This document shows, piece by piece, positions 39,730-46,963 of a stretch of DNA of 64,000 nt. The notes beneath the pieces were generated by a model. That model had not been told where the DNA came from. It did not search any database and worked only from the letters and a program-made list of their open reading frames with translations. Origin of the DNA: Nesterenkonia sphaerica (GTDB lineage Bacteria > Actinomycetota > Actinomycetes > Actinomycetales > Micrococcaceae); NCBI RefSeq assembly GCF_005771565.1, contig NZ_VAWA01000004.1, positions 1-64,000 on the forward strand, written 5' to 3'. Every line of letters begins with the position of its first letter. Position 1 is the first letter of the stretch. Both the position numbers and the translations under genes were made by a program.

Positions 39730-40848
39730 TCATGAGGTGCGCGAGACCAGCAGCTCAGCCACGGTGTCCAAGTCACGGAGCACCTGCGGGCTCACGCCCA
39801 GCTCCGCCAGATGCGCCCTTGCGGCAGCGCTGCGGGCGGTCAGCTGGCTGATGTCCGCTTCGACTTCCGCCACCGCACCGGCGGCGGTGAGGATCTGCTG
39901 AATGCGCACCGCCTGCGACTCCGTGAGGCTGGGGTCACCGAGCAGGGCCTCCAGCTCGGCGGCCTCAGCGGCAGGCGCCCGGTGCAGCCCGTAGGCAATG
40001 AGTTCAGTGCGCTTTCCCTCCCGCAGATCATCGCCGACCGGCTTCCCCGTCACGCGGGCGTCGCCGAAGACTCCCAGGAGATCATCGCGCAGCTGGAAGG
40101 CGATGCCCAGGGGCAAGGCTGCCTCCGCCAGCGCTGCCCCGAGCTCGGCGGATCCGCCGGCCAAGGCGCAGCCAAGTTCGATGGGGTGCTGCGTGGAATA
40201 CTTGGCTGACTTGAAGGTCAGAACCGTACGTGCCTGGGCCAGCGCCTCAGCCTCGGTGGCAGGCGGATGCGCGACCTCAGCCACCACATCCAAGTACTGC
40301 CCGGTGATGACCTCGGTGTGCATGCGCCGGAAGACTTCACCGGCACGCCGGGCATGCGCCGGTGCGGACTGGCTAGCCCGTTCGAACAGCTCAGAGGCCC
40401 AGGACAGGGCGAGATCTCCACTGAGGATGGCACCCGTGGTGCCGAAATGCGCCCCGTCTGCGCCCCACCCCGCCTGACGGTGATGCTGTTGGAACTTCAC
40501 ATGCACACTGGGCTGGGCGCGCCGGGTAGCGGAACGGTCGATGACGTCATCGTGGACCAGCGCAGCAGCCTGGAAAAGTTCCAGGGCGGCTGCCAGGTGA
40601 AGCAGCGCCTCATTGGCAGGGTGCTCGTCGCTGTGACCGTCGGCAGCGGCCCGCCAGCCAATCCAAGCCAGCACGGGCCGAAGTTTCTTGCCACCAGTGC
40701 TCAGTGCGATCAGTGAATCAATCAGCGGTGCGGAGGCGGAGGCGATGGCGGCGAGCTGATCCTTCTTCTCGACCAGGAATGCGTCGAGGTGGGCATTGAC
40801 CGCCGCGACGAACTGAGCCTGGCCGGAGGGAGGTCCTGGGGTGGGCAT
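39730..40848 (-). CDS. idsA: Polyprenyl diphosphate synthase (IdsA-like)
   Basis: 372-residue trans-prenyltransferase that condenses isopentenyl diphosphate with allylic diphosphates. The first aspartate-rich motif is in VHDDVIDRS and the second in LRDDLLGVFGD. Product length (farnesyl versus geranylgeranyl) cannot be read reliably from sequence; the actinobacterial IdsA group mostly makes C15-C20 precursors for menaquinone, carotenoids or undecaprenol. ATG 40848 is fixed by homology (start MPTPGPPSG) and by TAGGAT seven bases upstream. The start is 12 bases from that of divergent dinB. Confidence 0.92.
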   Translation of the reverse strand: MPTPGPPSGQAQFVAAVNAHLDAFLVEKKDQLAAIASASAPLIDSLIALSTGGKKLRPVLAWIGWRAAADGHSDEHPANEALLHLAAALELFQAAALVHDDVIDRSATRRAQPSVHVKFQQHHRQAGWGADGAHFGTTGAILSGDLALSWASELFERASQSAPAHARRAGEVFRRMHTEVITGQYLDVVAEVAHPPATEAEALAQARTVLTFKSAKYSTQHPIELGCALAGGSAELGAALAEAALPLGIAFQLRDDLLGVFGDARVTGKPVGDDLREGKRTELIAYGLHRAPAAEAAELEALLGDPSLTESQAVRIQQILTAAGAVAEVEADISQLTARSAAARAHLAELGVSPQVLRDLDTVAELLVSRTS

Positions 40849-40861
40849 ACCCTTGATCCTA
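40848..40861. promoter_or_regulatory. Overlapping divergent leaderless promoters of idsA and dinB
   Basis: On plus, TACCCT (40848-40853) ends seven bases before the dinB ATG. On minus, TAGGAT (40861-40856) ends seven bases before the idsA ATG. The first base of each hexamer is a base of the other gene's start codon. Both -35 regions would lie inside the opposing coding sequence and neither shows a good hexamer. Confidence 0.5.
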
Positions 40862-42075
40862 TGGGTTCCGAGCAGGCGAAGTCTCCAGGGCGTGGCTCGC
40901 CGATCTTCGCCCACGTGGACATGGATGCCTTCTACGTGGAGGCGGAGCTGTTGGACAAGCCGCAGCTGCGTGGCAGGAAGGTGATTGTCGCCGGAGAGGG
41001 CCGGTCGGTGGTGCTTTCCGCCTCCTACCCTGCCCGGGCCGATGGCGTTCGTTCGGCCATGCCGCTGGCCCGCGCCTGCCGCCTGAGCCCGGAGGCTGTG
41101 GTGATTCCGCCGCAGATGCAGCGATACCGGCAACTCTCAGCTGAGATCATGGGCTATTTCGACACACTGACACACCGAAAGGAGCAGCTCAGCGTCGATG
41201 AGGCGTTCCTAGACCTCACCGGTGCTCGACGGCGGCTGGGCACGCCGGAACGGATGGGACAGATGATCCGCACCGGCCTGCGGGAGCGAGTCGGCCTGCC
41301 GGCTTCGGTGGGCATCGCCGACCGGAAATTCATCTCCAAGATCGCCTCCACCCGCGCCAAGCCTGACGGGTTGCTGGTGGTGCCCCCGCACCGCAGACTG
41401 GAGTTTCTGCACAGTCTGCAGGCGGATCAGCTGTGGGGGGTCGGCCCCAAGACCGCGGAGGTGCTGGCTCATATGGGTCTGCGCACGGTCCGGCAGATCG
41501 CGGAAACTCCCCAGGAGGTGCTGGTTCACCGGTTCGGGGCTGTGGGAGACCATCTTTACGCTCTGGCCTGGGGGATTGACCCGCGCCAGGTGGAGCCCCA
41601 GCGTGCTGATAAGAGCATCGGGGCCGAGGAAACCTTTGACACCGATCTCAGCGCAGACTCCGAGCTGCACCGCGAGCTGCTGCGCCTGGCGCACCGGGTC
41701 GCAGCACGGTTGCGAGCTGCCGACCTCAGCGCCAGCGGCGTCAGTCTGAAGCTGCGGTGGAAGGATTTCTCCTCCCTGACCCGCTCAGCCTCGCTGTCCC
41801 ACCCGACCCAGTCCGCACCTGAATTGCATCGGCACGCGGTACGCCTGTTGGAGCGGCTCGGACCGCGAAAGCAGCCGGTGCGGCTGATTGGGATCCGCGC
41901 TGACCGACTTACGGGAGCAGATGGGAGCCTGCAGCTGAGCTTCGACGCCCATGACGATGACTGGGTGGCAGCTCAGCGGGCGCTGGACGAGGTGGCGGGG
42001 AAATTTCCGCAGGCTGCGCTGCGTCCTGCCACGCTGCTGGACCCCCGCACCAGGCGCAGCGGCGGTGCAGCCTGA
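40861..42075 (+). CDS. dinB: DNA polymerase IV (Y family)
   Basis: 404-residue translesion polymerase. Catalytic carboxylates lie in FAHVDMDAFYVE and SVDEAFLDLTG. The helix-hairpin-helix stretch GVGPKTAEVLAHMGL and the little-finger domain follow. Its C-terminus ends without a recognisable QxxLF-type beta-clamp motif, so clamp contact is uncertain. ATG 40861 removes 24 nonconserved residues of the longer frame and fits the leaderless spacing. No LexA box was seen at the promoter. Confidence 0.93.
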   Translation: MGSEQAKSPGRGSPIFAHVDMDAFYVEAELLDKPQLRGRKVIVAGEGRSVVLSASYPARADGVRSAMPLARACRLSPEAVVIPPQMQRYRQLSAEIMGYFDTLTHRKEQLSVDEAFLDLTGARRRLGTPERMGQMIRTGLRERVGLPASVGIADRKFISKIASTRAKPDGLLVVPPHRRLEFLHSLQADQLWGVGPKTAEVLAHMGLRTVRQIAETPQEVLVHRFGAVGDHLYALAWGIDPRQVEPQRADKSIGAEETFDTDLSADSELHRELLRLAHRVAARLRAADLSASGVSLKLRWKDFSSLTRSASLSHPTQSAPELHRHAVRLLERLGPRKQPVRLIGIRADRLTGADGSLQLSFDAHDDDWVAAQRALDEVAGKFPQAALRPATLLDPRTRRSGGAA

Positions 42076-42200
42076 GGTGCGGCTGGGAATTGCGTGGCAA
42101 ATTCGTGACAGCGTCAGCCCGGGCTATGAGGACAGGCGCTACAGAAGATAGACTGGATATCCACAGATTTTGACACAACAGGACGACATAGGAGCATCCC

Positions 42201-42614
42201 ATGCCACTTTCGGAGCGCGAACAGCGGCTGCTGAAAGAGCTGGAGCAGCAGCTCCAGTCCGATGACCCTGGCTTCGCCAGCTCTCTCGAGGACTCAACAG
42301 TCGGTGGGGCGTTCAATGTGCGCAACCTGGTGCTCGGTCTGTTGGTGACAGTAGTCGGCGTCGGGGTCCTGATCGCCGGTATCTATCAGCAGTGGATTCC
42401 GCTGGGCATCGTGGGCTTCCTCATCATGGGGCTGGGCGTCTACTTCGCCACAGCTGGCGGACCCATCGGGCCCAAGCGAGGCAACGGCGGCGGCAACGGC
42501 GACGGCGGCGGCGGTTCAGGCGGCTCGGGGCCGCGCAGCTCCACACCCAGCCCCTCGGGCGGGAACTTCATGAGCACCTTGGAACAGAAATGGGAGGAGC
42601 GCCGCCGCCCCTAG
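42201..42614 (+). CDS. DUF3040 membrane protein
   Basis: 137 residues. The start MPLSEREQRLLKELEQQL is the hallmark of DUF3040, an actinobacterial family. Two TM helices follow (about residues 42-85), then a Gly-rich tail containing GNGDGGGGSGG and a charged end. The function is unknown. The gene commonly sits just upstream of mraZ in actinobacteria, suggesting an envelope or division role. AGGAG lies nine bases before the ATG, and a strong hairpin terminator follows. Confidence 0.92.
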   Translation: MPLSEREQRLLKELEQQLQSDDPGFASSLEDSTVGGAFNVRNLVLGLLVTVVGVGVLIAGIYQQWIPLGIVGFLIMGLGVYFATAGGPIGPKRGNGGGNGDGGGGSGGSGPRSSTPSPSGGNFMSTLEQKWEERRRP

Positions 42615-42622
42615 TCGCGGAC

Positions 42623-42657
42623 CTCCACTTTCCACCACACTCTCCACTTTCCACCAC
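42623..42657 (-). repeat. Two copies of a 16-bp MraZ-box-like repeat, inverted relative to the mraZ operator
   Basis: CTCCACTTTCCACCAC occurs exactly at 42623-42638 and again at 42642-42657. Its complement, GTGGTGGAAAGTGGAG, occurs exactly at 42867-42882 inside the mraZ promoter repeats. The pair begins 8 bases after the DUF3040 stop and lies about 210 bases upstream of the operator. A plausible reading is a distal MraZ-binding site. Confidence 0.7.
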
Positions 42658-42664
42658 GCGAAGG

Positions 42665-42692
42665 AAAAACCCCCGCTGCGGCGGGGGTTTTT
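42665..42692. terminator. Bidirectional terminator after the DUF3040 gene
   Basis: A 12-bp inverted repeat AAAAACCCCCGC / GCGGGGGTTTTT with a 4-base loop. It carries T5 on one strand and, by symmetry, on the other. It isolates the mraZ cluster from the upstream gene. Confidence 0.88.
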
Positions 42693-42859
42693 CTCGTCTC
42701 GGGCTCTGAGGCCCCGGCCCTGATGAGGCAGGGCCTCCACCGCGCTCCACTGCGCACCCACCTCCGACCAAACCGGCAAAACTGCTGCTCAGAAGCATGT
42801 GCAGCGTGCCAGTCCGGTGGCCGAGCGGCGCTATTTCGGCACGGAATGGTGGTGTCTGG

Positions 42860-42903
42860 TTGGTTTGTGGTGGAAAGTGGAGTAAAGTGGAGCGCGATGG
42901 GAC
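42860..42903 (+). promoter_or_regulatory. mraZ promoter and tandem MraZ operator
   Basis: TTGGTT (42860-42865), 17 bases and TAAAGT (42883-42888) form a promoter. Superimposed are 10-bp direct repeats beginning at 42864, 42874 and 42884 (TTTGTGGTGG, AAAGTGGAGT, AAAGTGGAGC), plus a degenerate fourth GCGATGGGAC. Regular GTGG cores on one helical face are the signature of MraZ boxes in other bacteria. Their overlap with the hexamers implies autorepression of the division cluster. Confidence 0.8.
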
Positions 42904-42948
42904 GAAGTGTCCTGATCGTCCAGACTGAGGCAACGAGGGGACGGCGCC

Positions 42949-43380
42949 ATGTTTCTCGGCACCTACACTCCGCGCCTGGACGAGAAGGGGCGTCTGATCC
43001 TTCCGGCGAAATACCGGGACGAGCTCTCAGCGGGGCTGGTCCTGACTCGCGGGCAGGAGCGCTGCATCTACGTCTTCAGCACTGGTCAGTTCGCGGCAGT
43101 GCACGAGCAGATGCGGCAAGCGCCGCTGACCTCCCGTCAGGCACGGGACTACATCCGCGTATTCCTCTCCGGAGCCTCGGACGAGACTCCGGACAAACAG
43201 GGGCGAATCACCATTCCCCCCGGGTTGCGTGAATACGCAGGACTTGACCGAGAGGTCACGGTGATCGGAGCGGGCGACCGCGCTGAGATCTGGGACTCCA
43301 CGGCCTGGAACACCTACCTGGAGGAAAAGGAGTCAGAGTTCTCCTCCACCGACGAGGAGGCCATCCCCGGCCTCTTCTGA
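42949..43380 (+). CDS. mraZ: Transcriptional regulator MraZ
   Basis: 143 residues forming two SpoVT/AbrB-like halves. The first, [23 protein letters not shown], and the second, [22 protein letters not shown], each contain the D-x-K/Q-GR DNA-contact loop. MraZ assembles as a ring of eight or more subunits and binds tandem repeats before its own gene, repressing the division and cell-wall cluster. GAGGGG precedes the ATG. The leader is about 50 bases from the predicted start site. Confidence 0.95.
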   Translation: MFLGTYTPRLDEKGRLILPAKYRDELSAGLVLTRGQERCIYVFSTGQFAAVHEQMRQAPLTSRQARDYIRVFLSGASDETPDKQGRITIPPGLREYAGLDREVTVIGAGDRAEIWDSTAWNTYLEEKESEFSSTDEEAIPGLF

Positions 43381-43523
43381 TGACAACTTCATACGGGCCC
43401 TTGAGTGAGCCTCCTTACCGGACTGAGCAGTCCTGACTTCACTTCCCCGATGTCAGGCCGGGTGAAGTCCGGTGGGGGAGCCGATTCAGGGGCCCGATTT
43501 CGTCCAGAGGTGCGGAGGTGAGG
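43381..43523 (+). ncRNA. Candidate mraW-type structured leader between mraZ and rsmH
   Basis: This 143-base gap can fold several ways: GGACT/AGTCC arms at 43420-43433, TCCTGAC pairing with GTCAGG, and the 8-bp arms GACTTCAC (43435-43442) and GTGAAGTC (43462-43469). A conserved RNA motif upstream of mraW (rsmH) has been described in actinobacteria. Position and pairing potential fit, but I could not compare with its consensus. Confidence 0.35.
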
Positions 43524-44525
43524 ATGAGCGCTCAGTCAGCAGCCAGCCGGCACACGCCGGTCATGGTGCAGCGCTGCACCGAACTGCTCGCTGAAGCCTG
43601 CCGCGGGGTCGAATTCGGCAAGGTGCCGGTGGTCATCGATGCCACCCTAGGCATGGGCGGACACTCAGAGGCAATGCTGACCGAGCTGCCGGAGGTCGTC
43701 GTGGTCGGAATCGACCGTGATCCCCAGGCCCTGGAGATGGCCACCCAGCGACTTGAACGGTTCGGCTCGCGATTCCGCGCAGTTCGAGCCGTCTACGACT
43801 CGGTCGCGGAGGTGGCCGAAGAGCTGGCAGAGGACGAAGTCCTCGCCGGGGTGCTGTTCGATCTGGGTGTGTCCTCCCTTCAGCTCGACGAGGCCGAGCG
43901 CGGTTTCGCCTACTCCTATGATGCGCCCCTGGACATGCGGATGGATGCCGCGGCTGACTCGGCCGACCCCACCGCGGCAGAGCTGCTGGAAGAGATCTCA
44001 GAACCGGAGCTGAAGCGCATCCTCTCCGAATTCGGGGAAGAGCGCTATTCAGGCAGAATCGCAGCAGCCATCGTCCGGGAGCGGAAGCGCTCACCACTGC
44101 GCACCACGGCTCAGCTGGCCGCCGTGATCGACGCTGCGGTGCCGGCGGCCAGCAAGCGCACCGGGGGCCATCCAGCAAAACGAAGCTTCCAGGCCATTCG
44201 GATCGCGGTCAACCGGGAGCTGGAGGTGCTCACCCGGGCAGTGCCAGCAGCACTGGATGCGGTCGACGTCGGCGGGGTGGTCGTGGTGCTGTCCTATCAC
44301 TCACTCGAAGACCGCATCGTGAAACGGGCCTTCGCTGCGCGCACCACCTCCTCAGCGCCGCCGGGTCTGCCGGTGGAGTTTGAGGAGCACAAACCCACCT
44401 TCGAGTCGCTGCTGCGGGGTGCCATCGCCCCCACCGAGGCCGAAATCACAGCGAATCCGCGAGCAGCCTCTGCCAAGCTGCGCGCTGTCCGAAAGACCAG
44501 ACCACAGTCAAGGAACCGAGTATGA
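43524..44525 (+). CDS. rsmH: 16S rRNA m4C1402 methyltransferase RsmH (MraW)
   Basis: SAM-dependent methyltransferase acting on N4 of C1402 in the 30S P site. 333 residues with the SAM motif VIDATLGMGGHSEAML (residues about 33-48), LGVSSLQLDEAERGFAY and the C-terminal VVLSYHSLEDRIVKR. ATG 43524 is chosen because GGAGG (43514-43518) is spaced five bases from it, while the alternative GTG 43518 overlaps that GGAGG. The stop overlaps ftsL (ATGA). It is the first enzyme of the cluster behind mraZ. Confidence 0.96.
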   Translation: MSAQSAASRHTPVMVQRCTELLAEACRGVEFGKVPVVIDATLGMGGHSEAMLTELPEVVVVGIDRDPQALEMATQRLERFGSRFRAVRAVYDSVAEVAEELAEDEVLAGVLFDLGVSSLQLDEAERGFAYSYDAPLDMRMDAAADSADPTAAELLEEISEPELKRILSEFGEERYSGRIAAAIVRERKRSPLRTTAQLAAVIDAAVPAASKRTGGHPAKRSFQAIRIAVNRELEVLTRAVPAALDAVDVGGVVVVLSYHSLEDRIVKRAFAARTTSSAPPGLPVEFEEHKPTFESLLRGAIAPTEAEITANPRAASAKLRAVRKTRPQSRNRV

Positions 44526-45166
44526 GCGTGCTACCCCTCGCAGCGTCACGGCCCGCCGCGCGCCTGAGCCAGAGCGCTTCAGCGCAGAAGGCGGCGGATA
44601 CTCCCGCGCTGCGTGCGCTGCCCAAAGTGCGGCGCCGCCAGCGCGGTCTCATGGTGGGAGTGCTCACCCTGCTCATCGCGGCCCTGGCAGCGGTGCTGGC
44701 GACCAACATCTACGTCGCCAATGCGCAGTACGAAGTGGTCCAGCTGACCAACGAACACCGCGACCTGGCCCACCAGAACCAAGCTCTCGCGCAGCAGGTG
44801 CAGTTCCTGGAGTCCCCGCAGGCCCTGTCGAACTCTGCGGTGACCATCGGAATGGTGATGCCCGCCACGGCCGGAACCTTCGATCTGAGCACCGGAGAGA
44901 TCGTCAGCAGCGCCGAGCGCGCCTCCAGCTCCGAGGTTCCCTCAAGCTTTGTCAGCACTCCGACCGCGGCTCAACCTGACCTTGCGGCTGTGGAAGTGGC
45001 CGACCCGGCGGCCAGCGCGGTCAGCGGACTGCTCGGTACCGGCGCGTTGCACACCCTCCGCCAGCCCACCGCAGGAGACAATGGAGCCGGCACTGCCGCT
45101 GGGGTGCCCCGCTCAGAGACCGGACTGCACGGTGGGACCATACCCGCCCCTGACCTGACCAACTGA
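44522..45166 (+). CDS. ftsL: Divisome protein FtsL
   Basis: Bitopic division protein working with FtsQ and FtsB-like partners to activate FtsW-FtsI. A basic cytoplasmic N-terminus (KVRRRQRG) is followed by one TM helix (about residues 44-66), then a coiled-coil segment with QLTNEHRDLAHQNQALAQQVQFLES. At 214 residues it is nearly twice the usual 100-120. The extra C-terminal part (after about 120) is Ala/Ser/Thr/Pro-rich and probably unstructured. Identity rests on position plus topology, as FtsL sequences diverge strongly. Confidence 0.85.
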   Translation: MSVLPLAASRPAARLSQSASAQKAADTPALRALPKVRRRQRGLMVGVLTLLIAALAAVLATNIYVANAQYEVVQLTNEHRDLAHQNQALAQQVQFLESPQALSNSAVTIGMVMPATAGTFDLSTGEIVSSAERASSSEVPSSFVSTPTAAQPDLAAVEVADPAASAVSGLLGTGALHTLRQPTAGDNGAGTAAGVPRSETGLHGGTIPAPDLTN

Positions 45167-45187
45167 CACCGCAAGGAGTACGCACGG

Positions 45188-46963
45188 ATGGCGCGAACCC
45201 TGTCGTTGCGGATGCGCATCGGGCTGGCCATTGTGCTGGCGCTGCTGGTGGTCCTTGGGGGGCGCCTGTTTCACATTCAGGGACTGGATCCGGCCGGACA
45301 CGCCCACCAAGCGGTGTCGAACCGCCTCCACACCGTCGAACTTCCGGCAGCCCGCGGGGACATCCTCGACACCCAGGGTCGGCTGCTGGCCGGCAGCGCG
45401 GACCGCTATGACATTGTCGCCGACCCCCGGCTCGCCGGCGACTACACCGTGCCGGACCCCGACCTGGGGATGCAGCGGCCGGTCACTGTGGAGCAGACAG
45501 CGGAGGAGCTGGCGGCCCTGTTGGACGCCGAGCCTGCCGACGTGCTGGACCGCCTCACCGCTGAGGACACGCACTACTCCACCATTGCGCGAAACGTCAC
45601 CCCGGAGGTCCACCAGCGGGTCATGGAGCTGCGCGCCCCAGGGGTCTATTCCGAGCCGGTCTCGGAACGGACATACCCCTCGGGTCCGGTGGCCGGTTCC
45701 ATCATTGGATTCGTCGGATCGGACGGTCCTCTTGAAGGACTGGAGTCGCAGGCCGATGACGCGCTCTCAGGAGCCCCCGGCGAACGGATCTACGAGGTGG
45801 GCGCCGACGGAGTACGCATTCCCACCGCCACCTATGAAGAAATCCCCGCTGAGGATGGCCAGGATGTGCGCCTGACCATCGACCAGGACATTCAGTGGTT
45901 CGCCCAAGAGGCTATTGCGGAGAAGACCAACGAGTACAACGCCCAGTGGGGCAACGCCACCGTAGTCGACCTCCGCGAAGGTCGGGAGGGCGAGATCCTG
46001 GCCATGGCCGACTCCGAGACAGTGGACCCCTCGGATCCGGCGGCCACCGACGAGCTCTTCCGCAGGCCGCTTGCGCTGACTCAGGACTTCGAACCGGGCT
46101 CCGGGGGCAAGTCCGTGACGTTCGCCGCCGCACTCGAGGAGGGCGTCGTCGGGCCAGAAACTGAGTTTCGGGTGCCCTACCGGATGACCGTCAACGGCGA
46201 AACCATCCGCAACGCGCGCTCCCACGCCGACTACGACATGACCACCGCCGGTATCTACGCCCGGTCCTACAACACCGGCACCCTGATGATCGGCGACCGC
46301 ATGGAGGAACAGACCCGGTACGACTACCTCCGCAAGGTCGGTTACGGCGAACCCATCGACATCGGGCTCGGTGTGGAGGGCCAGTCCATCCTGCGGCCTC
46401 CGGAGGAGTGGGACCGCCGCCAGCCGCTGACCACACAATTCGGCCAGGGATACACCGGCAGCGTGCTGCACAACGTGCAGCTCTATCAGATGCTCGCCCA
46501 GGACGGGGTCAAACATCCATTGCGGATAGTCGATGCACACCTCGACCCCGATGGTCAGGAGCACCCGGTGACCACCGACCCCGAACGGATCTTCTCCTCC
46601 GACACCTCGCAGGAGATGCTCAAGCTCATGGAGGGCGTGGTGGAGTACGGCTCCGCCATGGGTGCCAAGATTGAGGGATACCGGGTCGGCGGCAAGAGCG
46701 GTACCGCCGAGGCCGCCGGGGCGGCAGGCGGATTTGACGGCTACACGGTCAACTTCATCGGCGTCGCCCCGTTGGACGACCCGCAGTTCGTGGTCTCGAT
46801 CACGGTGCACAGGCCGGTCGGAGAGTTCGGCGACTGGGACCTCACCAACACCTTCCGTGACATCATGACCCACGCGCTGACCAGCTACGATGTGGCGCCC
46901 TCGGAGGCGGAGTCGGGGGCCTATGATGGGTTCGTGGGCCAACGTCAGGATTATCCGTGGTGA
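45188..46963 (+). CDS. ftsI: Septal transpeptidase FtsI (class B PBP3)
   Basis: Membrane-anchored penicillin-binding protein that cross-links septal peptidoglycan with FtsW. The 591-residue protein has an N-terminal TM helix (about 10-30), the dimerisation/pedestal domain with RGDILDTQGRLLA, and a transpeptidase domain. Its three active-site motifs are S305-G-G-K308, S360-Y-N362 and K503-S-G505. The first motif is unusual, since most homologues read STxK or STMK, but Ser and Lys are intact. There are no C-terminal PASTA domains. AGGAG precedes the ATG. The stop overlaps the murE start. Confidence 0.95.
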   Translation: MARTLSLRMRIGLAIVLALLVVLGGRLFHIQGLDPAGHAHQAVSNRLHTVELPAARGDILDTQGRLLAGSADRYDIVADPRLAGDYTVPDPDLGMQRPVTVEQTAEELAALLDAEPADVLDRLTAEDTHYSTIARNVTPEVHQRVMELRAPGVYSEPVSERTYPSGPVAGSIIGFVGSDGPLEGLESQADDALSGAPGERIYEVGADGVRIPTATYEEIPAEDGQDVRLTIDQDIQWFAQEAIAEKTNEYNAQWGNATVVDLREGREGEILAMADSETVDPSDPAATDELFRRPLALTQDFEPGSGGKSVTFAAALEEGVVGPETEFRVPYRMTVNGETIRNARSHADYDMTTAGIYARSYNTGTLMIGDRMEEQTRYDYLRKVGYGEPIDIGLGVEGQSILRPPEEWDRRQPLTTQFGQGYTGSVLHNVQLYQMLAQDGVKHPLRIVDAHLDPDGQEHPVTTDPERIFSSDTSQEMLKLMEGVVEYGSAMGAKIEGYRVGGKSGTAEAAGAAGGFDGYTVNFIGVAPLDDPQFVVSITVHRPVGEFGDWDLTNTFRDIMTHALTSYDVAPSEAESGAYDGFVGQRQDYPW

